Source: Planctomycetota bacterium
Lineage (GTDB): Bacteria > Planctomycetota > UBA8742 > UBA2392
Reading direction: 5' to 3'
Assembly (NCBI GenBank): GCA_020638635.1
Contig: JACKIE010000001.1
Location: forward strand, 310,001 to 374,000
Length of the DNA: 64,000 bases
This document shows, piece after piece, positions 8,666 through 17,510 of this stretch. A model generated the notes under the pieces. The model did not search any database. It was not told the DNA's origin and saw nothing but the letters and a program-made list of their open reading frames with translations. The position numbers were made by a program, and so were the translations under genes. How positions within the stretch are numbered: position 1 is the first letter of the stretch; every line of letters begins with the position of its first letter.

Positions 8666-10678
8666 CTATTCGCCCTGCAGGCGGGGCAGCAGGTATGCGG
8701 GCAGGTCGTCGATCTTTACCCGCTCCTGCTCCATGCTGTCGCGTTCGCGCACCGTTACCGTGCCGTCCTCGAGGCTTTCGAAATCCACCGTGATGCAGAA
8801 CGGCGTGCCGATTTCGTCCTGGCGGCGGTACAGGCGGCCGATGCCGGCGCTGTCGTCGTACACCACCCTGAAGTGGCGCTGGAAACGTTCCTTGATCGCC
8901 TGGGCCAGCTCCACCAGCTCTGGCTTGTTCTTCTTCAGCGGGAACACCGCCAGCTTCACCGGCGCCAACGCCGGGTGCAGGCGCAGCACCGTGCGGGTGC
9001 AGTCCTCCACCAGCTTTTCCGTGGGCGGCCGGAACTTCTTGACGGGCTCGAGGTTCTGGGCGCCCTCGTGATCGAGCGCCGTCAGCACCTCGGTCAGGCT
9101 TTCCGGCAGGCGCGACACGGTTTCGTCCAGCAGGTTCAGGAATGCTTCCACCGTGGCGGGGTCGTGCTTGGCCTCGCGCCCGGCGGCGATTTCCTTCTGC
9201 GCCTCCTTGATCTTCTTCTCGGCGTTCTTGCGGATCATGGCGGCGTCGGACTTGATCTGGTCGATCTGCTGCTTGGTGGGCTCGGTGACCACCTCGTCGT
9301 GGTAGGCCTCGCACAGGAAGGTCAGCATGGCGCGGGTGGCGCCGGCCGAGGGCTCGATCACCCAGGGGATGTAGCGTGCCTTGGCATCCGGGTCGAAGTA
9401 GTCGAGTTTCTCGGTGCTGTCGTGGTTGGGCTCGAGCTTGAGGCGCTTGAGGTCTTCCTCGGGCACGTCCTTGCTGTGGGCGCTTAGATCGAAGTCGGTG
9501 CGGTTGGCCACGCCTTCGATTTCTCCCCAGCCGAGCGAGCCGGGGAACAGGTATTCGATGTCCGTGGTGGCCTTGGCGTAGTGGGCCAGCTCGTCGGGCG
9601 TCTGGGCGCGGGCGCGGAAACGGGATGCTGTAGCGTCTCGCTCTTCGAGAGTCGCGGAAGGAGACGTTGCGTACCGCAGCCACCATTTAAAACGTTGTTC
9701 GACCCACTCCTCGTGCCACTGCTGGTCGTTCTTTTCACCTTCCTTCACGAACTGAGGCGGCTTGATGAAGAACTCGATCTCCATCTGCTCGAACTCGCGT
9801 GTGCGGAAAATGAAGTTGCCGGGCGTGATCTCGTTGCGGAAAGCCTTGCCGATCTGGGCCACGCCGAAGGGAACCTTGCGAGCCATCGCCCGCTGCACAT
9901 GAGCAAAGTTCATGAAGATGCCCTGGGCGGTTTCCGGCCGCAGGTACACTCGGGACGCTAGTTCCTCCTCCGTACCAGGGTCCGCCTGGACTGGTCCTGC
10001 GTGAGTAACAAACATCCCCATGAAACGCCGAGGTTGAAGCCAATCCCCAACTTCACCTGTGGTCGGATCTATAATCCCCACCTCATTCAGAACTCCAACT
10101 GCCAACTGTTTTCGGACCGCAAGATTGGTTAGCAAGAATACGAAGTTGGCGGCGGTAACTGGAGAATTGCCTTTCTTAATCAGCTGGGCAATCCTCTGGA
10201 TGCTCTCCAAACCGTACGAAAAACCGACCTTAGAGTCCTGTCCGTCGTGATGGCGTAGCCAAGAGCCGCAAAACTGCGCTAGATTGTCAATTTGAGGATC
10301 ACTCGGATCCCATGTGGGTGCGCTCCGCTCCAGTAGCTCTCCAAGCAGCTTCGGATCCTGATCTAGCAGCAGGTGGTCGAGTCGATGCCTCCGATTGTTT
10401 TTGCGATTCTCAATCAGCACATCTCCGAACGTGGCTTCGTGGCCGGAGTGTTGCCAGACCTTGCGGCTCATGAGCACGGCCGCATCGAGCCCTTCCATGT
10501 CGTTGCGTGTGTAGATGGTGTCCTGCCACCAGGCCTTCTTGATGTTGTTCAGCAGCTCCACGCCGAGCGGGCCGTAGTCCCAGAAGCTGGCGACGCCGCC
10601 GTAAACGGCGCTGCCCGGAAACACGAACCCGCGCCGCATGCAGAGGTTGCGAACTTGCTCAAGACTGTTGGCCGGCAT
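8666..10678 (-). CDS. glyS: Glycyl-tRNA synthetase, single-chain type, with large insertions
   Basis: Charges tRNA-Gly; a class II homodimeric enzyme of the Thermus/eukaryote type. It is 670 aa, against about 500 for compact bacterial members. Recognisable parts: RRGFVFPGSAVYGG near the N-terminus, motif 2 region YLRPETAQGIFMNF to FRNEITPGNFIFRTREF, NRTDFDL, and the C-terminal anticodon domain ending in VTVRERDSMEQERV. The extra length lies mainly in residues about 463-560, a Lys/Glu/Ala-rich probable coiled coil between AYHDE and RTVLRLHP, and about 95-230. DNA from about 9950 to 10450 is visibly poorer in GC and uses different codons than the rest. GGAG precedes the ATG. Confidence 0.92.
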   Translation of the reverse strand: MPANSLEQVRNLCMRRGFVFPGSAVYGGVASFWDYGPLGVELLNNIKKAWWQDTIYTRNDMEGLDAAVLMSRKVWQHSGHEATFGDVLIENRKNNRRHRLDHLLLDQDPKLLGELLERSAPTWDPSDPQIDNLAQFCGSWLRHHDGQDSKVGFSYGLESIQRIAQLIKKGNSPVTAANFVFLLTNLAVRKQLAVGVLNEVGIIDPTTGEVGDWLQPRRFMGMFVTHAGPVQADPGTEEELASRVYLRPETAQGIFMNFAHVQRAMARKVPFGVAQIGKAFRNEITPGNFIFRTREFEQMEIEFFIKPPQFVKEGEKNDQQWHEEWVEQRFKWWLRYATSPSATLEERDATASRFRARAQTPDELAHYAKATTDIEYLFPGSLGWGEIEGVANRTDFDLSAHSKDVPEEDLKRLKLEPNHDSTEKLDYFDPDAKARYIPWVIEPSAGATRAMLTFLCEAYHDEVVTEPTKQQIDQIKSDAAMIRKNAEKKIKEAQKEIAAGREAKHDPATVEAFLNLLDETVSRLPESLTEVLTALDHEGAQNLEPVKKFRPPTEKLVEDCTRTVLRLHPALAPVKLAVFPLKKNKPELVELAQAIKERFQRHFRVVYDDSAGIGRLYRRQDEIGTPFCITVDFESLEDGTVTVRERDSMEQERVKIDDLPAYLLPRLQGE

Positions 10679-10695
10679 GTCTACTCCGTTTCAAC

Positions 10696-10895
10696 ACACG
10701 CGAAGATCGCGAAGGTCGCGAAGAAAGGCGTTGGGCCACAAAAACACGAAAGCACAAAAGGAACTACCACCAAAGTCTTTTCGTGTCGCAGTACCTTTTG
10801 TGTTTTCGTGTTTTCGTGGCTGTTCACGCAGTTACTGCTCTTCCGACTTCGCCAGGGCTACGTCGGATTAGTCGCGACCTTCGCGTCCTTCGCGT
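10696..10895. repeat. Nested inverted repeat of 9-nt words
   Basis: Outer arms: CGCGAAGAT-like nonamers at about 10696-10729 and their complement (CGCGACCTTCGCGTCC type) at 10873-10895. Inner arms: CACGAAAG/CACAAAAG words at 10737-10765 and their complement at 10791-10819. The whole could fold as a long two-storey hairpin. The outer word recurs in the hairpin at 61536-61623. Confidence 0.75.
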
Positions 10896-10957
10896 CAAAT
10901 CCAACGCGCGCTCTAGCTACCAGTGGGGTAACGAATTGCAAGGGGGCAGGGTTTCAA

Positions 10958-11100
10958 CCCGGCCAGCCATGGCCGGGGATCGGCGCGGTGCAGCTCGGTG
11001 TTGCTTAGGTATGCATCAAAGGTGCGTGGCTTCCGCTTTGACGAAGTCTGTCTGGTCTCCGACCCTTACACGCCTTATCCCCGGCCATAGCTGGCCGGGG
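10958..11100. repeat. MITE-like element, copy 1, with GGCC-rich 23-nt termini
   Basis: 143 bp bounded by CCCGGCCAGCCATGGCCGG (plus GGAT) at the left and its reverse complement at the right. The interior is not palindromic. Two more copies with the same termini but mostly different interiors are at 29604-29743 and 33284-33426. This copy and the second share GGTGCGTG..CTTC and a terminal CACGCCTT inside the right arm. No open reading frame is inside. Confidence 0.75.
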
Positions 11101-11124
11101 CTGGGCCGCAACCGGCGACCGGGT

Positions 11125-11526
11125 TCAGATCTTCATCGTGAACACGTACCAGTACGCCACGGCCGCGGCGCTGCCTACGATGATCACGCCGATCAGCTCC
11201 GGGAACACGTACACCAGCGTGCGGAAGCTCAGCAGTCGCAGGCAGGCCGACAGCAGCGAAAGCTTGATGATACGGCCGGGCTTGGCGCGCAGGGGCTTCT
11301 CGAGGCTCAGGTCGTAGTCCGGGTCGAGCATCAGGCGCACGTCATCAAACAGGCGCTGCTCATTGACCTGGCGGTTGAAGTCCTGCAGCAGGCCCTGCAG
11401 GTTGCGCAGGGACATGATCGCGGTAACCACGAAGTAAACCGTGATGCCGCCCAGCACTAGGCCCAGCACATAGCGGTAGCTCGTGTAGGGTTCTGCCGAG
11501 TTCAGGAAGTCGAGCAGCTTTTCCAT
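11125..11526 (-). CDS. Small membrane protein of unknown function
   Basis: 133 aa. Two clear hydrophobic segments lie near residues 20-42 (VLGLVLGGITVYFVV) and about 104-130 (VYVFPELIGVIIVGSAAAVA), separated by a charged region of about 60 residues likely on the cytoplasmic side. I do not recognise the family. The frame is open further upstream, but that part overlaps the divergent gene at 11587 and reads as non-coding, so the ATG starting MEKLLDFLNS is chosen. Confidence 0.6.
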   Translation of the reverse strand: MEKLLDFLNSAEPYTSYRYVLGLVLGGITVYFVVTAIMSLRNLQGLLQDFNRQVNEQRLFDDVRLMLDPDYDLSLEKPLRAKPGRIIKLSLLSACLRLLSFRTLVYVFPELIGVIIVGSAAAVAYWYVFTMKI

Positions 11527-11550
11527 CGGCCTGTGCTTGCCGTTTGGTGA

Positions 11551-11579
11551 TTGAACATTGCAGCCGCGCGCAGGATACT
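11551..11579 (+). promoter_or_regulatory. Promoter for the 11587 gene, leaderless spacing
   Basis: TTGAAC (11551-11556), a 17-nt spacer, GATACT (11574-11579), then only 7 nt to the ATG. With the usual distance from -10 to start site, transcription would begin at or next to the A of the start codon. Confidence 0.6.
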
Positions 11580-11586
11580 GATTGCC

Positions 11587-11931
11587 ATGCCGGACGCGAT
11601 ACGCAAAGAAATCCGCCGCGTGCTGGGTGACTGGCAGGCCGCGCGCCTGACCGCCCAGGGCGTGCAGAACTGGGCCAAGACCACCAGCAGCAAGGGCGCG
11701 GACGTTTTCAGCGCCAAGGTGATCCATCACCTGCGCGGTCTGGGTGAGTACCTGATCACCGTGGACGACATCCCCACCTACCTGGAGGGGCTGGAGCTGC
11801 CGCCGGAGATGGGCGTCAAGCACCTCGAGATCGCAGGCAACAACTTCGACGTAAAAACCCGCGCCACGGATTTGAAAGACGACCCGTTCTACGGCCCGCA
11901 CACCAAGGCGATCCTGCGCGAGCTGACGTAA
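11587..11931 (+). CDS. Conserved-looking small protein, function unknown
   Basis: 114 aa, soluble, mixed alpha/beta by composition, no motif recognised. It contains IRKEIRRVLGDWQAARLT and a C-terminal HLEIAGNNFDVKTRATDL. The frame is open to an earlier ATG at 11551, but that would overlap the -35/-10 pair, so the ATG at 11587 is preferred; it has no Shine-Dalgarno. It is convergent with the FG-GAP gene, with two hairpins between them. Confidence 0.55.
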   Translation: MPDAIRKEIRRVLGDWQAARLTAQGVQNWAKTTSSKGADVFSAKVIHHLRGLGEYLITVDDIPTYLEGLELPPEMGVKHLEIAGNNFDVKTRATDLKDDPFYGPHTKAILRELT

Positions 11932-11937
11932 AACAGA

Positions 11938-11961
11938 AGCCCGCCATGCCAATGGCGGGTT
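11938..11961. repeat. 24-nt REP-like hairpin / terminator
   Basis: Left arm AGCCCGCCAT, loop GCCA, right arm ATGGCGGGTT, seven bases after the stop of the 11587 gene, preceded by CAGA and followed by TT. It has the same 10-4-10 layout as the hairpins at 11995, 36120, 38922 and 39512. It may serve as a terminator. Confidence 0.6.
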
Positions 11962-11994
11962 TTGGGTCACGAAGCGATTGCCCGGCCGAAGCAA

Positions 11995-12018
11995 AGCCCG
12001 CCGTTTGCACGGCGGGCT
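11995..12018. repeat. 24-nt REP-like hairpin / terminator
   Basis: Perfect 10-bp stem with arm AGCCCGCCGT, loop TTGC, arm ACGGCGGGCT. It lies between convergent genes ending at 11931 and 12047 and can end transcription from either side. It belongs to the same 10-4-10 family as 38922-38945. Confidence 0.6.
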
Positions 12019-12046
12019 TGTGTTTGCCTTCCAGCTTGTTGAGCAC

Positions 12047-13306
12047 CTAGTTGCCGGTTACCGGCTCTTTCTCGGCCTTCTTTCCCTTGTACAGCCAGAC
12101 GTTGCCGCGGTACTCGCGCTTGGGCTGGTACTTGGCGATTTTCTGGTAGATCTCACTGTTCTCCTTGCTGACCGCCAGGTACTCCTCGTCGGCGCGCAGG
12201 GCCTTGGAGAACGCCTCGGCGAACTTCTGCTGCTCTTCCTTGCTGAGGTCCTTGCGCTCCTTGCCGAACTCTTTCTCCACGTCCTTCTGCACGCGGCTGA
12301 TCACCGCGCTGAACTTGGCGGACACTTCTTTCTGCAGCTCCTTGAGCGCCTCGTACTCTTTTTTCTCCTCGTCGCTCAGCTGCGGCTGCGGGTGCATGAT
12401 GTAGCCGAAGTCGCCCAGCAGCAGGTCAAGCGCGCCGTCGCCGTCCACGTCGCTGACGCACACCTTGGCGCGCGAGCCGGGCAGAATTTCGCCTTCCTTC
12501 GCGGCGCCCGGCTTCTCCACCAGCGTGACCGGCGCGCTCAGCTTCGGCGCGCCTTTGCCGGCGATGCCCACGTACAGGCTGACCGCGCCCGAGCCGTGGG
12601 CCAGCAGCAGGTCGTGGGTGCCGTCTCCGTTCCAGTCCACGATCACCACCTGCGAGTCACCGTGCTCGGCCTTGATGTCCTTGCCGTCGTGCTGCAGCTT
12701 GGTCGGCGCCGCGAACTTGAGCTCAGTGCCGCCGCTCTCGTTGGCCACCAGCCAGGCGTAGCCCTGGATGTCGCCCACCAGCAGGTCGAGGTCGCCGTCG
12801 CTGTCCCAGTCCACCGCGTAGGGGGTGGTGGCGCGGCCGACCGCGATGCTGTTGCCGTCCTTGTCTTTGAGGACTTCGCCCTTGGCGAAGCTGCCGTCTT
12901 CCTTGCGGGCAAACAGGTAGAGATCGCCCGGGGTGTAGCTGCCGGTGAGGATGTCCTTGCGGCCGTCACCGTTGAGGTCCACAAACTGTGGGGTGAAACC
13001 GATGCATCAGCCGGTGGGGACTTTGGCGATCTCGCCGTCGGCCTTGAGGTACTCGAAGTCCTTGAACTTCGGGGCGTTGTCTTCGCCGACGTTCTTGTAG
13101 ATGCGCAGCTTGCCTTCGCCGAACTGGCCGACCAGCAGGTCGCGCTTGCCGTCGCCGTCGAAGTCGGCGTAGTACGGGGCCGCGTGGCCGACGTCCACGC
13201 TGATGGGCGCGTCGCCGGCGTTCAGGCGCACCGGGGCCTCAAAGCCCTGCGCGTACAGGCCGGCCGCGAAGCCCGCCACAACCAGAGGAATCAAAGCACG
13301 TTTCAT
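12047..13306 (-). CDS. FG-GAP/VCBS repeat secreted protein with in-frame UGA (candidate selenoprotein)
   Basis: 419 aa if UGA at 13009-13007 is read through (residue 100). Signal peptide MKRALIPLVVAGFAAGLYAQ, then FG-GAP-type beta-propeller repeats with Ca-binding-like DxDxDG loops: YADFDGDGKRDLLVG, VDLNGDGRKDILTGSY, VDWDSDGDLDLLVG, VDWNGDGTHDLLL and SDVDGDGALDLLLG. A Lys/Glu-rich helical tail of about 110 residues follows. The UGA stands before a Cys codon (VPTG-U-CIGF), and propeller coding continues in the same frame on both sides, so this is one gene with a stop, not two. A SECIS-like hairpin follows the UGA. The alternative is a recent nonsense mutation. Exported; role unknown. Confidence 0.72.
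12966..12996 (-). promoter_or_regulatory. SECIS-like stem-loop just after the in-frame UGA
   Basis: On the mRNA, CCACA pairs with UGUGG around a GUU loop. The loop begins 21 nt after the UGA and its first base is G. An outer helix UCACC/GGUGA encloses it with an asymmetric internal loop. Spacing and loop composition agree with the bacterial SECIS model as I recall it (loop roughly 16-37 nt downstream, early G). The inner stem is only 5 bp, so chance cannot be excluded. Confidence 0.45.
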
Positions 13307-13452
13307 GGATCCGATCCTTGTCAGGGGTAGATGGGCGTAACGGCTATTGTTACGGACGACAACCGGCGGCGGTAAAGAATTCCAGAAGCCAACCTTGCGA
13401 ATTCGCGAGCGGGCGGGACGGCGGTTTGCAAGAAGGTGAATGGTGGTGACCC

Positions 13453-13474
13453 GGGCGGGCACACGGGCCCGCCC
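13453..13474. terminator. Hairpin abutting the tilS stop codon
   Basis: GGGCGGGC at 13453-13460 pairs with GCCCGCCC at 13467-13474 around a six-base loop, directly adjoining the tilS stop. No U-run follows, so termination strength is uncertain. Confidence 0.5.
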
Positions 13475-15073
<1,599 letters not shown>

Positions 15074-15133
15074 GGCCTCGTCAGCCAGGGGCGGCGTGCC
15101 GTTCCCTACAGCCTACAATCTATCACCTAAAAC

Positions 15134-15541
15134 CTAGCGTCTGCCCAGGCAAACGCTGTGCACAACCTTGATGCAACTGTTCACGAACACCTCGATGCCG
15201 TGGTCGCGCAGCTTGTCTTCGACTTCGTAACCGCCGGCGTTGAGCTGGAACCAGACCGCCTTCGGTAGCGGGTTCATGGCCAGCACCTGCGCGCACACCT
15301 CGTGTTCGTGCTCTGATGCTCTGAACACGTCCACGATGTCCACGGGCTCGGGTATGGCTTCCAGCACTCGGTAGCAGGTGAGGCCTTCGATTTCGTCATG
15401 GCCCGGGTTGACCGGGATGATCTTGTAGCCAGCGCGCTGCATGTACATGGCAATGGCATGGCTGGTGCGCTGCGGCTTGGGCGACATGCCCAGCACGGCA
15501 ATGCGGCGCGCGTCTTGAAGGATTTGGCAGGCGGCATCCAT
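15134..15541 (-). CDS. CoA-binding domain protein (YccU-like)
   Basis: 135 aa, a single Rossmann-type CoA_binding_2 domain. It shows RRIAVLGMSPKPQRTSH near the N-terminus, YKIIPVNPGHDEI, VDIVDVFRASEH, and a C-terminal conserved Cys/Val stretch VNSCIKVVHS. Members are small cytoplasmic proteins that bind acyl-CoA or related nucleotides; the physiological role is unclear. Length is normal for the family. It is separated from the upstream flavin reductase gene by a hairpin element that fills the gap. Confidence 0.85.
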   Translation of the reverse strand: MDAACQILQDARRIAVLGMSPKPQRTSHAIAMYMQRAGYKIIPVNPGHDEIEGLTCYRVLEAIPEPVDIVDVFRASEHEHEVCAQVLAMNPLPKAVWFQLNAGGYEVEDKLRDHGIEVFVNSCIKVVHSVCLGRR

Positions 15542-15542
15542 C

Positions 15543-15634
15543 GATTTTGGATTTTAGATTTTCGATTTTGGATTGGGCTGGATGGACGGGGCTGCTCCCC
15601 CCAATCCGAAATCCAAAATCCTAAATCCAAAATC
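15543..15634. repeat. Heptamer hairpin, word GATTTTG
   Basis: Five 7-nt words (GATTTTG, GATTTTA, GATTTTC, GATTTTG, GATTGGG) at 15543-15577 face five complementary words at 15600-15634, giving 35-nt arms with few mismatches around a 22-nt centre. It occupies practically the whole gap between the genes starting at 15541 and ending at 15637. Confidence 0.85.
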
Positions 15635-15636
15635 TC

Positions 15637-16116
15637 CTAGTATCGGTCCCCGCTCTTGCGCACGTGCACCCAGGGCTCGCCTTCCTTTAACATACGGCCG
15701 CCGATCACTTCGCCGATCACCAGGTTGTGCTCGGTGCTGGGCTCAAGAGTGCGCAGCAGGCGGCACTCGAGGAAGCCCAGCGCGTCGGGCAGGTAGGGCG
15801 TACCGTTGTCGGTGCGCTGGATGTTGGCGCCCTCGAAGGGGTCTTCGCTGATGCCGAATCCCTTGGCGAACTGGCCCATCAGCTTCTTGTCTTCGGTGCC
15901 CAGGATATTGAGCGCGAAGTGCGCGCCCCGCCCAAGTTGGCGCATGATCGGGCGGTCCTGCTTGATCGCCACGCTGACGGCCGGCGGGCTGAAACCCGCC
16001 TGGCACACCCAGCTGGCAAGGAATGCCGCGCGCTGGCCGTTGTTCTCGGCCGTCACGATGTAAAGGCCGGTGGGCACGCGTCCCAGCGCCTGGATGTCCG
16101 GAGCAGCTTCGGGCAT
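15637..16116 (-). CDS. Flavin reductase-like domain protein
   Basis: 159 aa; flavin reductase-like (split-barrel FMN-binding) fold. It shows GRVPTGLYIVTAENNGQRAAFLAS-type N-terminal strand and FMN-contact regions, SPPAVSVAIKQDRP, HFALNILG and GFLECRLL, all typical of the family that includes HpaC-like reductases and flavoredoxin. It probably binds FMN and reduces it or a partner with NAD(P)H. The partner oxygenase is not in view. It lies in the alr-tilS run. Confidence 0.8.
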   Translation of the reverse strand: MPEAAPDIQALGRVPTGLYIVTAENNGQRAAFLASWVCQAGFSPPAVSVAIKQDRPIMRQLGRGAHFALNILGTEDKKLMGQFAKGFGISEDPFEGANIQRTDNGTPYLPDALGFLECRLLRTLEPSTEHNLVIGEVIGGRMLKEGEPWVHVRKSGDRY

Positions 16117-16122
16117 GGGAAC

Positions 16123-16210
16123 TCTCGGTCGTCGGTTGCCAGTTGTCGGTTGTCAGTCACTGCGGTTTTCAGGCGCCGGCCGACAACTGACAACCGGCAA
16201 CTGAGAACTA
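16123..16210. repeat. Heptamer hairpin, word TGTCGGT/TGTCAGT
   Basis: Left words from 16123 (TCTCGGT, CGTCGGT, TGCCAGT, TGTCGGT, TGTCAGT) are complementary to right words at 16183-16210 (ACAACTG, ACAACCG, GCAACTG, AGAACTA). It starts 6 nt after the flavin reductase start codon and ends on the alr stop codon. Confidence 0.8.
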
Positions 16211-17314
16211 AATGTAAACACGCGCGACGCGGCGGCCTAATCCGCACAGGATTTCGTACGGGATGGAATCCGCCCAGCGGGCGACTTCCGCCAGCGTGAT
16301 TTCTTCTTCGCCGTCGCGGCCGATCAGCGTTACTTCATCCCCCACGGCGGCGTCCGGCACCAGGCTTACGTCCACGGTTGTGTAGTCCATGCTCACGCGC
16401 CCCACCACCGGGCAGCGCACTCCGCGCAGCAGCACCTCGGCGCGGTTGCTGAGGCTGGTGCGGTAGCCGTCGTTGTAGCCCACGGGCAGCGTCGCGATGC
16501 GCGCCGGCGCGGGCGTGTAGTAGGTGCGCGAGTAGCCGATCGGCGTTCCCTCGGGGACGTCTTTCAGGAACAGCACGCGGCTCTTGAGCTGCAATGCGGG
16601 CTTGAGCTGCTCCGCGTTGCCGTGCTCGTCGCCGGGCAGCAGCCCCCACAGCGCCACGCCCGTGCGCACCATGTTGAAGTAGGCGTCATCGCGGCCGAAC
16701 ACGGCCAGTGACGACGAGCTGTGCAGCGTCAGCCCCGTGTAGCCCAGGCGCTCTGCCACCTCCACGGCCAGGTTGAAATGCTCGATCTGGCGGGTGGTAA
16801 AGGCCGGGTTGCGCTCGTAGGGCAGGCTGAAGTGCGTGCACATGCCCACCAGCTCAAGGTTACGCAGCCTGCGCAGGTTGTGCAGGAACGGCACGGCCTC
16901 GAAGGGCTGCATGCCCAGGCGGCCCATGCCGGTGTCCACCTTCAGGTGGACGCGCACGCTGCGCTGCTGTTTGGCGGCCTCGGCGTTGAGTTCTTCGGCC
17001 ATCTGCACGGTGTGCAGGTTGACCTCGATCTCGTTGGCCACCACGCGCGGCATTTCGCCGGGGATGATGCCGCCCACGATCAGGATCGGCGTGGTGATGC
17101 CCGCGTCGCGAAGCTCAAGCGCCTCGCCGCTGTCGCCCACGCCAATGGCGTCAACGCCCTCGGCCGCGAGCAGCTTGGCCATCTCGACGGCGCCGTGGCC
17201 GTAGGCGTTTGCCTTGAGCACGGCCATCACGCGGGTGTCGCCCACGCGCTGGCGGATGGCGGCCAGGTTGTGGCGCACGGCGGACTTGTCGATCTCGGCC
17301 CAGACGCGATGCAT
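16208..17314 (-). CDS. alr: Alanine racemase
   Basis: Converts L-Ala to D-Ala for peptidoglycan; PLP-dependent, cytoplasmic. 368 aa, normal length. It shows the PLP lysine in MAVLKANAYGHGA (about residue 34), TGMGRLGM, the GYNDGYRTSLSNRAEVLL stretch that holds the catalytic tyrosine, and VGRVSMDYTTVDVS. The presence of alr argues that the organism makes peptidoglycan. The gene is flanked on both sides by heptamer hairpins. Confidence 0.95.
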   Translation of the reverse strand: MHRVWAEIDKSAVRHNLAAIRQRVGDTRVMAVLKANAYGHGAVEMAKLLAAEGVDAIGVGDSGEALELRDAGITTPILIVGGIIPGEMPRVVANEIEVNLHTVQMAEELNAEAAKQQRSVRVHLKVDTGMGRLGMQPFEAVPFLHNLRRLRNLELVGMCTHFSLPYERNPAFTTRQIEHFNLAVEVAERLGYTGLTLHSSSSLAVFGRDDAYFNMVRTGVALWGLLPGDEHGNAEQLKPALQLKSRVLFLKDVPEGTPIGYSRTYYTPAPARIATLPVGYNDGYRTSLSNRAEVLLRGVRCPVVGRVSMDYTTVDVSLVPDAAVGDEVTLIGRDGEEEITLAEVARWADSIPYEILCGLGRRVARVYI

Positions 17315-17317
17315 GGG

Positions 17318-17400
17318 TTCAATTCAAAATTCAAAATGCAAAATTCAAAATCAGCCTGCCGGCGATGGCGGCATTTTGAATTTTGCATTTTTCATTTTGA
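17318..17400. repeat. Heptamer hairpin, word CAAAATT
   Basis: Five words (TTCAATT, CAAAATT, CAAAATG, CAAAATT, CAAAATC) at 17318-17352 pair with ATTTTGA, ATTTTGC, ATTTTTC, ATTTTGA at 17373-17400. The right arm runs into the last codons of the 36-aa basic protein, so that protein may end where the element was inserted. Confidence 0.85.
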
Positions 17401-17502
17401 ACTGGCCTTGGCCTTGCCTTCGATCTTCTTCCGTTCCTTGGCGTTGCGCAGCTTGCGGCGCTTGGACTTGAGACGGCTCTTCTTGCTGCTGTTGTAACCC
17501 AT
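17392..17502 (-). CDS. 36-aa lysine/arginine-rich small protein
   Basis: Only 36 codons, starting MGYNSSKKSRLKSKRRKLRN; about half the residues are Lys or Arg. AGGAA stands six bases before the ATG, and the gene begins nine bases downstream of a lipoprotein stop, so it is likely translated. Composition suggests an RNA-binding or ribosome-associated peptide, comparable in style to the small basic ribosomal proteins, but I do not recognise a family. The last few codons lie in a hairpin arm. Confidence 0.6.
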   Translation of the reverse strand: MGYNSSKKSRLKSKRRKLRNAKERKKIEGKAKASSK

Positions 17503-17510
17503 GTTGGTTC

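Noticed and set aside
10690..10910. CRISPR array
   Set aside because: Short periodic words form a foldback; there are no repeats of 25-40 nt with unique spacers and no cas genes.
12047..13306. Two separate FG-GAP genes split at 13007
   Set aside because: The downstream piece lacks a start context and signal peptide, and the frame is continuous through the UGA; one gene with an internal UGA is the better reading.
13307..13462. N-terminal extension of the FG-GAP protein to 13462
   Set aside because: The 52 extra residues are non-coding in composition and would hide a clear signal peptide starting MKRALIPLVV.
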